DNA of 64,000 nt. It comes from Trichomonas vaginalis G3 (Eukaryota > Parabasalia > Trichomonadida > Trichomonadidae). Position 1 is the stretch's first letter, and each line of letters opens with the position of its first letter. The DNA lies in the NCBI RefSeq assembly GCF_026262505.1, contig NC_067206.1, positions 26,365,896 to 26,429,895 of the forward strand. The letters run 5' to 3'. Position numbers and translations under genes: made by a program. Below, piece after piece: positions 1 through 10,444 of this stretch. The notes beneath the pieces were generated by a model. The model was not told the origin of the DNA. It did not search any database and saw only the letters and a list, made by a program, of their open reading frames with translations.

Positions 1-54
1 TTATAATTAGGAAAAAGTTAGTTTTGAGAGTACTTTTCATAGGCATATAGAATG

Positions 55-378
55 AAATCTTCTGAAAAATAATATCACATAAACTCATATTATTTTCTAA
101 TATATAACTATTTTATATAAAAATCAAATTCAATGATCTTAAAAGCGAAGGATAAACCTCAAAATTTACGAATATAATGAGTGGGAATAGGCGTAAAGCA
201 AAAATTGATATTTCATATGGTTTTATGATAGATAAGCATTATATATTCCCACTCATTATATTCGTAAATTTTGAGGTTTATCCTTCGCTTTTAAGATCAT
301 TGAATTTGATTTTTATATAAAATAGTTATATATTAGAAAATAATATGAGTTTATGTGATATTATTTTTCAGAAGATTT
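55..378. repeat. Long perfect inverted repeat (135-bp arms)
   Basis: Bases 55-189 are the exact reverse complement of 244-378, with a 54-base spacer. By eye the arms match completely, so the palindrome is young or maintained. It starts about 190 bases upstream of the MULE transposase gene and could be part of that element's end, but no matching copy was found downstream of the gene. It contains no open frame of note. Confidence 0.9.
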
Positions 379-565
379 TGTGTTCTTCTTCAAAATTTTA
401 TTTTTTTATTAAAAAGAATCTTTACAAAATATACATTTACTTTAATTAATATTTAAAAACGTGCTCTATCAAAAGTTCCAAAAATTCAATAGTTTAGCTT
501 TTCTGAGGTGTCACTTTTGATGAATTTCTGTTTACAACACTCTTACAGGTCCGTCCATTCCAGAG

Positions 566-1639
566 ATGTACGCTCAAAAACCACGTGCAATCAAACGATT
601 TGCAGAGAGAGTACATGCTCTTCAAACTAGATATTCTCCTAACGATGTTGTGTCATTGCAAATCTTTGTTCAGACAGTACAAGAAGAATCTCCAGATGAT
701 CTCATTGCATTTGAAGTCTCAGACAATAATATGTGTTTCTATTACGCGCCTTTTGAAGGCAAAGCTTATGCGCATAGTATCAAGACATTTCATATAGACA
801 GCACCTATAAATTGTTGCGATCAAACATTCCATTGTATGCATTTACTGGCAAAATCAAAGATTTTCACATTTTCCCTTTTTTATATTTCTTTTGTCAACC
901 AGACACTTATCAAAACATTCAAGTTTGCGTGTGCGCCTATCTCAGATGGGTAACAATTGAGCCAGAATACATTAGCATGGACTGTGCTCCACAGATAGCT
1001 CAAGCAATAGAAGAAAGCATTCCACAAGCTCAAATACTTTGGTGCGGAGTACATGTTCTTCGTGCAATTCTTCGCAAATCAAATAAGTTTTCTTCTCAAG
1101 AAAAATTTGAACAATTCTATAATTTGATGAAGGATTTAGTCTTCAAATTAGATGCAGAACATGAGGAAGAAGCAAATGCTGCCTATGATCAAGTTCTGGA
1201 GTTGCTCGACACAGATCCAACAGCATCTCAATACTTTAACAGACAATGGCGTTACAACATATCAAGATGGATTGCTCGTGACAGGCGTGAAGGCGACGCA
1301 ACTAACAATATTGCCGAAGCTCATTTTAGAACACTCAAACATGACTATTTTCCTGATCGAAAAAATCTCAGAATTGATGATGTTATTATAGAAATTTATA
1401 CAAAAGTGATACCATCTTTCGTTATCAAACTCAAAATTGATCAAAATCCAGCAGATGACCGTGTCATTAGGATCATGGAAAAAGCAACTAACGCAGAAAT
1501 TGATGTAAAAAGACAAAGAAAAATCGAGAGTATTTCAATGCTCAATAGATTGCTCAATGCTGTTAGTGATGACTCAATAGATCCCACTAAAATATATCCT
1601 ACCTTGAAAGTATTATTACAAAGAACTCATTTTATTTAA
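566..1639 (+). CDS. MULE-type transposase, probably N-terminally incomplete
   Basis: The 357-residue product shows the layout of a Mutator-like (MULE) DDE transposase. FHIDSTY near residue 78 carries the first Asp. ISMDCAP near 137 carries the second, followed by the WCGVHV Cys/His signature. NNIAEAHFRTLK near 250 carries the catalytic Glu. Family members cut and paste DNA in the nucleus and leave 9-11-bp target duplications. The protein is short for the family, and no zinc-finger N-terminus is visible. The frame is open upstream of this ATG only to base 524 without another Met, so the 5' end may be lost. The core motifs appear intact. It is the only plausible trans-acting source in the window for the 10-bp-TSD element at 54264-55857, which is an inference. 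Confidence 0.82.
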   Translation: MYAQKPRAIKRFAERVHALQTRYSPNDVVSLQIFVQTVQEESPDDLIAFEVSDNNMCFYYAPFEGKAYAHSIKTFHIDSTYKLLRSNIPLYAFTGKIKDFHIFPFLYFFCQPDTYQNIQVCVCAYLRWVTIEPEYISMDCAPQIAQAIEESIPQAQILWCGVHVLRAILRKSNKFSSQEKFEQFYNLMKDLVFKLDAEHEEEANAAYDQVLELLDTDPTASQYFNRQWRYNISRWIARDRREGDATNNIAEAHFRTLKHDYFPDRKNLRIDDVIIEIYTKVIPSFVIKLKIDQNPADDRVIRIMEKATNAEIDVKRQRKIESISMLNRLLNAVSDDSIDPTKIYPTLKVLLQRTHFI

Positions 1640-1809
1640 TTTTGATTTTAATTTTAGATTAAATTATTAAATTTTAATTCTTTATTTTTTAGGATTGTTA
1701 GCTTTGTAAGATTGCTTTCTAACAAGAGAAAACAAGTATAAGGTTTAAGCTGTATGTATTAAAGTTATAAATATTTGATTTTAAAAAAAATCAAGATTTT
1801 AAACTTTAA

Positions 1810-2106
1810 AGGTATTAATTATGATTATCTTTCTTTAGCTTTGCATGCTGTATGCTACTTTTGGAAACTGCTCTATTGTATTAGAATGTTTTTAAATTTT
1901 GCACCTAAAAATGCGTAATATTAAAAATTAAGGTATTAATTATGATTATCTTTCTTTAGCTTTGCATGCTGTATGCTACTTTTGGAAACTGCTTTATTGT
2001 ATTAGAATGTTTTTAAATTTTGCACCTAAAAATGCGTAATATTAAAAATTAAGGTATTAATTATGATTATCTTTCTTTAGCTTTACATGCTGTATGCTAC
2101 TTTTGT
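1810..2106. repeat. Tandem repeat, about 2.5 copies of a 121-bp unit
   Basis: The unit begins GGTATTAATTATGATTATC and recurs at 1811, 1932 and 2053, a strict 121-bp period. The first two copies are almost identical; the third stops after about 54 bases. It is non-coding. Confidence 0.92.
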
Positions 2107-2424
2107 CTTTGAGACATTCCATGATTTAAGTTAAGAAGCTAAATTCTGAAGTTTACATGATCCTCTCGTGTGCACCCTTAAAAAATGCAAAAAATTGAAT
2201 AGTTTACTGCCTGGGCAAATTTGTCGCCGCCCCGTGAAAATTCGGAAGTAAAAAAACTAGTAAAATGCTCATATAACATCATTTTGATTAAGGGAATTGT
2301 TTTGATTTGTTTCCCTGCTTTTAAGGCAAGTTTATTTTTTTTTCAAGAACCTTTCCCAGATTTTGGGTTTATCAACCAGTAACGGCCACATTAATAAAAT
2401 GCAAATATATTTTGATTTTTTAGT

Positions 2425-2655
2425 GTTATTTCCGAAATCTTTGTGTACATTGTTTTCAACATGCTTAACATGAATTTTTTTTCTTATAATGGATTAAAAA
2501 GATAATTGATAAGGTAAAAAACTGATTTCTGGCAAATATTAGTTAATGTTATTTCCGAAATCTTTGTGTACATTGTTTTCAACATGTTTAGCATGGAATT
2601 ATTTTCTTATAATGGATTAAAAAGATATTTAATGAGGTAAAATGCCGATTTCGGA
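2425..2655. repeat. Tandem duplication, 123-bp unit
   Basis: The block starting GTTATTTCCGAAATCTTTG at 2425 recurs at 2548 with several substitutions. The second copy runs up to the leader of the ankyrin gene at 2672. If promoter elements lie here they were duplicated, but no initiator was recognised. Confidence 0.88.
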
Positions 2656-2671
2656 CTTTTAAAATTTTTAA

Positions 2672-4776
2672 ATGTCCAATCAAGACATTCGTCCCGACAA
2701 ATACAATGAGCTGAGAAGTGTCAACAAAAATTACATTGATTCATATGCTGCATTGTATCAGTTAAAAACGGAAAATGAAGAAGATTTAAGCTCAATTTAC
2801 AAAATGATCAAAACAGAACTGATTGATTCAAAGAAATGTCGCCCAGCATATCTTGTAAAAGATATTTTAGACATCATTCCTTATAATAACCGCTACACAA
2901 AGTCATACTTGAAACTTGCAAAATTCATTATTGATGATTTTCATGTAACGACGGTACTTGATATTCCGACGCTTTCTGTGTACCTATTTGATGAAGAGTA
3001 CGGAATTAAATTGGGCAAAACAGAAGAAACAAAACAATTACTCAAACCCTTTTTAGAAAATCCAATCTTCAGAGCAATTATGAATAACAACATAGAAGCA
3101 TTCATTGCAATCACTGAAAGAGAAGGATTTGATAAAGATCAAGAACTTCATAGCTACTTATATCCACCTAATACCAGAGGATATTCATTACTTGAATTAT
3201 GTTGTTACCACGGAGCAGTTGATTGTTTCAAGTTTTTAAGAACAAAATTTAACTCAAGGGTAACTGATACATGTCTGGAATTATCATTTTTAGGTGGAAA
3301 TCCAGAGATCATGAGTGAATGTTTGAAGCATACGGAACCATATTTTAATTGCATGAAATATGCAATTATTTCACACAACATTGATTTTGTTACATTTTTG
3401 GTGAATGAATACAATATAGAGATCGATTTATATGATTGCATAAATCATAAAAATCTTGAATCCTTTTTAGTTTATTTCGATCAAACTAATGATATTAAGA
3501 ATTGCTTTAATTTTTTAATCACATTTGGTATTCCATCCCTATGCGAATACTTCCTTTCACTTGGTGCAAACATCAATGAAAAAGATAATTATGGAGAACC
3601 CGCACTTCATAAAGCAGCATTTAATAATAATAAAGACATCGCCGAACTTTTTATTTCAAATGGTGCAAACATCAATGAAAAAGATAAAAATAACGAAACC
3701 GCTCTTCATCAAGCAGCAGAATATAATAGTAAAGAAACAGCCGAACTTCTTATTTCGCATGGTGCAAATGTCAATGAAAAAGATTATTACGGAAGAACAG
3801 CTCTTCATATAGCCGCGTGGTTTAATAATAAAGAAATAACTGAGCTTCTTATTTCACATGGTGCAAATATTAATGAAAAAGATAATTTTGGAGGGCCCGC
3901 TCTTCATGAAGCAGCAAATAATAATAGTAAAGAAATCGCCGAACTTCTTATTTCACTTGGTGCAAATGTCAATGAAAAAGATGATCATGGAAATACTGCT
4001 CTTCATAATGCGGTACAACATAATAGTAAAGAAACAGCCGAACTTCTTATTTCACATGGCGCAAATATTAATGAAAAAGATAATGATGGAAAAACCGCTC
4101 TTCATGAAGCGACACAATTTAATTATAGAGAAATAACTGAGCTTCTTATTTCACATGGTGCAAATATTAATGAAAAAAATAAATATGGAGAAACCGCTCT
4201 TCACTATACAGCATATTCTAATTATAAAGAAATAGCCAAACTTCTTATTTCACATGGCGCAAATATTAATGAAAAAAATAATAATGGAGAAACTGCTCTT
4301 CATAAAGCATGAGGATGTAGTAAAGAAACAGCCGAACTTTTTATTTCATATGGTGCAAATATTAATGAAAAAGATAATAATGGAGAAACCGCTCTTCATA
4401 GAGCAGCAGCATTGAATCATAAAGAAACAGCCGAACTTCTTATTTCACATGGTGCAAATATTAATGAAAAAATAATAATGGAGAAACTGCTCTTCATAAA
4501 GCAGGAGGAGGAAGTAGTAAAGAAACAGTCGAACTTCTTATTTCACATGGTGCAAATATTAATGAAAAAAATAATAATGGGAAAACAGCTCTTCATAAAG
4601 CAGCATGGAACAATAATAAAGAAATGGCCGAACTTCTTGTTTCACATGGTATAAATATCAATGAAAAAGATAAAGATGGAAAAACAACTCTTGACATTAA
4701 CCAAGAATATTACCGCAGTGACCTAGCCGATTTTCTTGTTTCACATGGTGCTACGATTTCACAAAGTGACATGTAA
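2672..4776 (+). pseudogene. Ankyrin/DUF3447 protein gene, decayed in its 3' third
   Basis: The open frame 2672-4312 gives 546 residues: a DUF3447-type leader (about residues 1-290), a family greatly expanded in T. vaginalis, then seven full ankyrin repeats of 33 residues and the start of an eighth (GANINEKD, ALHKAA, ELLISHG). Ankyrin-coding DNA continues past the TGA at 4310-4312 for about four more repeats and ends naturally at 4774-4776. In that tail there is also a one-base loss in an A-run near 4470. So this was a protein of about 12 repeats that now carries one in-frame stop and one frameshift. The 5' part could still give a truncated scaffold. Start ATG at 2672 fits the family's usual N-terminus. 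The cellular role is unknown. Confidence 0.88.
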
Positions 4777-4900
4777 AACTGCACGATTTTTGAAAAGAAA
4801 AAAAACTAGCAATTGCTACTACACTCATTTTATACACAATTCAATTTTTTCCCACTATTCAAATTTTTTTTCCACATTTCAATTTTTTTGACGGATTATC

Positions 4901-4950
4901 AGTGGCTTCCAAAAAAATCCCAAAAACGATTATTGTGAATTGAATTTGGG
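4901..4950 (+). repeat. Left terminal inverted repeat
   Basis: It begins AGTGGCTTCC, then an A-run and the core CCCAAAAACGATTATTGTG. It pairs with 7041-7090 with two mismatches. Weaker similarity continues inward through a GGGATACCC-type motif. Confidence 0.85.
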
Positions 4951-5220
4951 AATTTTTTGGGATACCCTTATTTAGGGGATGATAACGATTATTTCAGCAT
5001 ATAAAGCATGCATTTGATATATTTTGATAATAAAACCTATTTATACATTTTTGGAATCCATATTTTTGAAATCTAGCAGGAAAAAGGGGTTTTGATGAGA
5101 AATTAGGTAATTTCAATGATTATTAAGTATGTTGGAATATAAATATGAAAAATTATTTTCTCATAGGGTTGTAAAAAATATAACGTATATTTTCATATGC
5201 GTTCTCTAGTATTTTTCTTG

Positions 5221-6090
5221 TTCTCTGGCTAACAAAGAGCCAGAGAATCACAGCAACATTAAATTATGCTGTAGTTTTCTGGATTTCCTTTCTCATTTGA
5301 AAGGCGTCCAGAGAACTTCAGCATAAACGAATTGCAGACAAGTTCTCTCGCTCCCTTTGCATCAAGAAGCATAAATACATTACCTTAGGGCAGAGTTCTT
5401 CCGAAGTCTCTCATCAAATGAGAGATTTCGGAAGAACTCTGTTCTATTCGAATAAATTTACATTCTCTGGTCTGAAAAGCTATACCAATCACAAGTATAT
5501 TACTTTAGGGTAGAGTTCTTCCGAAATCTCCCATTCGATGAGAGATTTCGGAAAGACTCTGCCCTCTTCGATCAATTACAGCTTCCTCAGCCACTTACTG
5601 ACCAAAGAACAATGACTAGAGTACTTTAAGGCGAAGTTCTTCAGAAGTCTCTCATTGAATGAGAGACTTCTGAAGAACTTCGCCTTATTCGACTAAATTT
5701 ACATTCACTGGCTCATGCTTGGCCAGTGAATATATGCATATTGCATTATAGCAGAGTTCTTTCGAGACCTCTCATTCAATGAGAGATCTCGAAAGGACTC
5801 TGTTATATTTATGTAAAAACGTAATTTACGACCTTAAACAGGCTAGAGAGAAGTAAAACAGTGCGCGTAAATTTTAAAGTAAAAATAATATCAAGAGAAG
5901 CGCAATGCTTATGCAGTCTACATGCTATGTCATAGTATCTAGACTGTATAAGCATTGCGCTTCTGATCTGCAGACCACTCATGAAAGATTAAATTGAGAT
6001 TTGATGCAGAAATCATTTGCTGATAAGGATAATGCAGCATCAAATCTTAGCAGGATCATGCTATGCACAGTATCCTTATCAGCAAGTGAA
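5221..6090. repeat. Array of eight long hairpins
   Basis: Consecutive inverted repeats lie at about 5221-5247, 5270-5322, 5391-5441, 5507-5565, 5629-5687, 5748-5808, 5895-5964 and 5999-6090. The third to sixth are versions of one hairpin (core TTCCGAAGTCTCTCAT, loop, ATGAGAGATTTCGGAA) spaced 116-122 bases apart. Both arms of each hairpin match within the hairpin while differing between hairpins. That is the pattern of compensatory change or arm-to-arm copying. Confidence 0.88.
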
Positions 6091-7040
6091 TAGCTGATGA
6101 TGGCCATCCATGAGAAATGACACTTTTGAGTTTTGAGAGATATTTTTTTTAAATAATATTTTGTTAATATTAAAATATTGCATTTAATTTAATTCAGTTC
6201 ATGTTTCAGAGTTTTATTTTTTCTCCACTCAATTTTAAAATCAATTTTTGACACCCCCTTCTCAATTCAAATTTACGTCAAAATCACAAAAATTATTATT
6301 TCATATCGAATTTTATTATTTTAAACATTTTTATTCATATATCAAAATTGAAAAGATATTCAATTTTATTTTGTTTTCAGATTCATTTTTTTCAGCAGTT
6401 TAAATGAGGATTTCCACGTCAAATCCTTAATATAAGCTATGCATATATTATCGACATCTATATATTATAATATCAATTTCAAATATCCTTATTTCTACAT
6501 CAAATTTTTAATGTTCGAAAGAAATTGCTTATTATCATATCACTATCTTATCTATGCATGATATAAAACTTTGTAAATATATAATTCATCAAATTCTATA
6601 TATTTTTCTAAAATGAGATTTCAATTTGTTTTAATTCTCTTCTTTAAGTAAATTTACACATTCAATCATAATTACCACACAAATAATACTTAAATATTAG
6701 TTCAACCACCATATAACACCCATACATATTGAATTTCGAATTCGATCATTTCACGAATTATTCTGTTTTATAAATATATGTCATTTATCATATTGCTCAT
6801 TTAGCATATATTTCATACAAAAACTCTTACATGCTCATTTCAATATTTTCTGCATATTAATTTCAAATTCATACCAAAAGTAAAAATTATGAGCTACAGT
6901 TTATAGAACAACTATTTCTATTTATGTATATTATTACACTACTATTTATTCTGTTCTAATTTATTTATATATCGAGTTATTGCAATGCTTCATTTTTAAA
7001 ATAATCGGGTATCACCCCCTTTCTTAGGGCCCAAAAATTA

Positions 7041-7090
7041 CCCAAATTCAATTCACAGTAATCGTTTTTGGGATTTTTTTGGAACCCACT
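7041..7090 (-). repeat. Right terminal inverted repeat
   Basis: Reverse complement of 4901-4950 with two mismatches. The flanking base composition on the two sides differs and shows no clear duplicated target. Confidence 0.85.
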
Positions 7091-7734
7091 TTTTACCCTT
7101 TTTGACAATTTGAAAAAATAATTAAGGCAATAATTCGAAGTGTTATTGGAAAAAAATAATTAAGGCAATATAAGATACCGTATCTTTGAAGTGCTATGTT
7201 ATAGTTTGAAACGATATTTTCATATTTTCAGTTATTAATTAAGATGGAGCTGAAACAAATCAATATTTTTCATTTCTTAAATGCATAATGCTATTTTTTA
7301 AAAAATCAATAGCCTATTTTCGATAATAATATTTTTGAAATTTTTATTTTATCGATAAAATATCAAAATTGGGAAATACAATAGCATCAAATTTTCAAAT
7401 TTAAGGTCTCAGTAAGCTCCAGTTTTAAGGAAACGGATACTTTAAAATTTAAGAAATAAAAACATATATATTATATATCGGAAAAAAATAAATAGAGTTA
7501 GCGAAATAAGTTGTAAACAACGAAAAAAGTTGTAAACAGCTTTATTAAAATAAGAAAGACACACACATTAATGAGAGAATATGAAATATATCCAGTAAAG
7601 AATTAGCTGATTAAGTTTCCCGAAAAAAGGAGCAGCATATCAAATTTGCAAAATTATTAAATCAAATACATTCATTACCTTGTTATATGTAGAAGCATTA
7701 TGTAAATTCTCATAAAAAAAAATAAAATAAAATA
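7091..7734. other. AT-rich intergenic DNA
   Basis: Nothing coding was seen. A short direct repeat, ATAATTAAGGCAATA, occurs near 7118 and 7157. The rest is featureless. Confidence 0.6.
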
Positions 7735-7957
7735 AATATAAGGTCGCCAAAAAAAGTGCGGAAATTAAAAACCGCAGTTTGAGTACTTTCTGAGAGTCTG
7801 TTTGTCAGAAAGTATACATTTGTAAACTTTCTGACACTAAAATTTTTTTAGTCCTTTCAAAGTTTTTGACAGTGTCAAAAAGTATACATCGGGGCTCTCA
7901 ATTTTCCTCTCAAACGGTGGTTTTTAAAAAACGCTCATTTTTTCATCGACCTTATAT
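7735..7957. mobile_element. Foldback MITE, about 223 bp
   Basis: The ends AATATAAGGTCG (7735) and CGACCTTATAT (to 7957) are inverted. Inside them AAAAACCGCAGTTTGAG pairs with CTCAAACGGTGGTTTTT, and AGAAAGTATACAT-type motifs add more symmetry. It is short, non-coding and imperfectly palindromic, like a MITE. Flanking TA dinucleotides would fit a Tc1/mariner-style target, but this is inference. Confidence 0.65.
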
Positions 7958-8399
7958 ATATATAAAGCTTCAATTGAAAAAAGAATGATGTATATTGATC
8001 ATGTATTAAAATATCTTAATAAAAATGCAGTAATATACAATGATGAGCAAAGCAGATTTGAATCAGAAAGAAGATTTGCTCAAAAAATCAGTTGAGTCTT
8101 CTCTAGTTTTCATGTTGCCCATTCCTGTTTAAACGCGGTTATAACCAAATTGATTTATCATTCTTAGAATTAAGTATGATTAGGGCTGATTTATTGGAAT
8201 AAGGAAGTTTATAATACGTGAACACTTGTTTCCTCATCTAAAAGTCATAACGCATAAAGTCGATGTTTCCTTAGTACAAAAAGTGACATTTGACGCATAA
8301 CTCTTTATTCCAGATAATGACCATATTTATGGAATTAAAAAGTTTAGGAAGCTTCTCCCCAATTTCTAAGAGTGAGAAAAAAAAACTTTACAAATTTTA

Positions 8400-9392
8400 A
8401 TGAGTCAGGGAATTGTTCTGAACTACGAATATATTGGCTCACATATCAAAGATTATATTGAAGCGGATAATCTCTTTAGCACATTCGAAGTAGAAGATAT
8501 CAAATCAATCATGAAATTCCCGAATTTAACACCTGATGACTTCAATTCTCTTCTTGTGCAATCTTGTTCTGTCATTTCAGCGTGCGAATTGTATACATGC
8601 ACTCGAAATGCAAATATTTCAATAAACAACATACAAGATGCCATTTCAACACTTAAATAAGTTCAAAAGTACATGAAGATGCGAATCTTCGAAGGAATTA
8701 TTGGCATTTTAGAACAATTACAAAAGGATCAATCCATTACAACAACAACAACAACAAAAAACGAAAAACTTCAAGCAGATTTAAATCAGATCCAAAAAGA
8801 AAAAGAAAACGTTGAGAAAGAGATGCAAACTCTTCACTCTCAACTCAAAGAGAAAGAAGGAAACGATTTACCAAAAGAATTTCTTTCGAAAATTTCCGAA
8901 CTTAAAAATTCTGAAGATTTCGATCAAATCTACAAATTCTTTGAAGAAATTTCAGAAAAAGGAAATCAAAAAATGATGCAAAAAGCATGTGACGAAGAAC
9001 TTTGGAAAAAACAAGATGATGATTATGGTAGAAATGTACTTCATGAAGCATCTTCAAAAGGAAATCTGAGACTTCTTAAATCTCTCATTGAATGTGGCTG
9101 TGACAAAGAAATCAAGAGCAGAGGTGGTGATATAGCTCTATACTGGGCATCAAGAGAAAGTCAACTTGAAGTTGTTCAATATCTTATCTCAGTTGGAGCT
9201 AATAAAGAAACAAAGAATAATTATGGATGGACTCCACTCATTTGTGCATCATTTAATGATAAACTTGAAGTTGTTCAATATCTTATCTCAGTTGGAGCTA
9301 ATAAAGAAGTAAAGAATAATTCTGGAAAAACAGCACTTGATAAATCGAAAGGAGCAGTAAGAGAATATTTATTATCAATTGCAAAAAAATAA
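8400..9392 (+). pseudogene. Ankyrin-repeat protein gene split by one in-frame stop
   Basis: Two open stretches, 8400-8660 (86 residues) and 8673-9392 (239 residues), lie in the same frame. Only the TAA at 8658-8660 and four sense codons separate them. The N-terminal part is the leader domain seen in T. vaginalis ankyrin proteins. The rest has a Lys/Glu-rich coiled coil (about residues 105-165 overall), then about four ankyrin repeats (VLHEAS, LEVVQYLISVGANKE twice) and a short tail. The stop follows a run of conserved leader sequence, so it reads as a recent loss, unless it is read through or is a sequencing error. Ankyrin repeats bind protein partners; the target here is unknown. The gene lies inside the 7735-9451 TIR-bounded interval. 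Confidence 0.8.
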
Positions 9393-9451
9393 TTTCTTGA
9401 TATATTTGGTTATTATCTCTCAATCATTATTTTTTTTGGCGACCTTATATT

Positions 9452-10444
9452 GTTTTCAGGAACATGTTCTTTGATGTTTGGCAAAACTTCACCTTTGAAG
9501 TTCTCATCAGTAATTGCGTCGATCATGTCTCATAATTAATAATCATCTTGCTGATTCTAAAACAGTAAATAATCTCACTTTTTCATTCTATTTCTAATTT
9601 ATCAATTTAAATATATTTGTGTCCATAGAAAGATACAAATATTATCTCACATTCTTCACTTTCCTATCAATTATGAATGAAATGTTTTGAATCAGCTTAA
9701 TTGATCAACATACATCTATAACAAATGTATTTTAATTACAACATTAGTATTTGAAAGATATATTTTATGTACATAAGGCTTTATGTTCAATATTGTGAAA
9801 AATATAAAAATCAATTTAAGGTAGACATCGAAAATAATCTGAATAATCTAACTCATTATATTTCCTCATATAAGTACTTCTACACTTAATATGAGCAGGT
9901 TTTGCAATTTGTACTTAGTATGAGAACTCTTTAAATAGCTGAATTTAGATAAATCATATCAGAAAAATTAATTTGTGTAAGATTTATTATTTAATTGCAA
10001 TTAAATTAATGAATATATTTTCAATTTTATATAGCAGAAAATTATTTTCATAGATATGAATATAATTACTATGTAAAGGACAATCAATTCCTTCATACAA
10101 TGATGACGATCCTGGGTTTTGACCATATTGTGGATTGGTTTTTTATATTTTAACAATGGTTACCCAAAATGATTGTTGAAATGCTAACATCTTTGAAGTA
10201 ATACTAATATATCAAGCTAATTAATCATCAAATACAAGAGTTGCTGTATAAGAATGATGTTTTTATTGCGATTCTACTCAATTTTACTTTCCGATACAAA
10301 ATGTAACGTTGACGATAAAACTAGCGTTTGTTTTTTAACTAAGCTTATATTTATTTTATTACAAGGTTACTTTTTTCATAATAATAGTTGATTTCAATAT
10401 CAAATTTTATTAAAATTTTACAAAAAAATTGAATTCAAAATTAA
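9452..10444. other. Intergenic DNA with a tiny coding-like relic
   Basis: On the minus strand, about 9525-9452 reads as roughly 25 residues of protein-like sequence (MIDAITDENFKGEVLPN and on). It stops where the inverted terminal motif begins at 9451, so the element end may cut an older gene. The remaining 0.9 kb upstream of the HECT gene is AT-rich and shows no gene. No core promoter motif was recognised. Confidence 0.4.

Larger units (their letters stand above)
1640..2671. other. Intergenic region holding two tandem arrays
   Basis: No gene was seen. The stretch holds the 121-bp array at 1810-2106 and the 123-bp duplication at 2425-2655. The AT-rich DNA between them (2107-2424) has no recognisable feature. 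The second array ends just before the start of the ankyrin gene at 2672. Confidence 0.7.
4901..7090. mobile_element. Non-autonomous TIR element with hairpin array (2.19 kb)
   Basis: Bases 4901-4950 and 7041-7090 are inverted repeats matching at 48 of 50 positions. Between them lie a row of long hairpins (5221-6090) and about 0.9 kb of AT-rich DNA with no open frame. There is no transposase, so it would need one in trans. No convincing target duplication was found at the ends, so the exact termini are uncertain. Its hairpins are the same family as those in the 54264-55857 insertion. Confidence 0.75.
7735..9451. mobile_element. Possible larger TIR-bounded unit carrying an ankyrin gene
   Basis: The sequence AATATAAGGTCGCC plus an A-run at 7735-7755 recurs exactly inverted at 9430-9451, giving 21 perfect bases. 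The interval contains the MITE 7735-7957 and the ankyrin gene 8400-9392. Either two related MITE ends happen to flank a host gene, or a gene was captured between two ends of one transposon family. No transposase is present. Confidence 0.45.
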
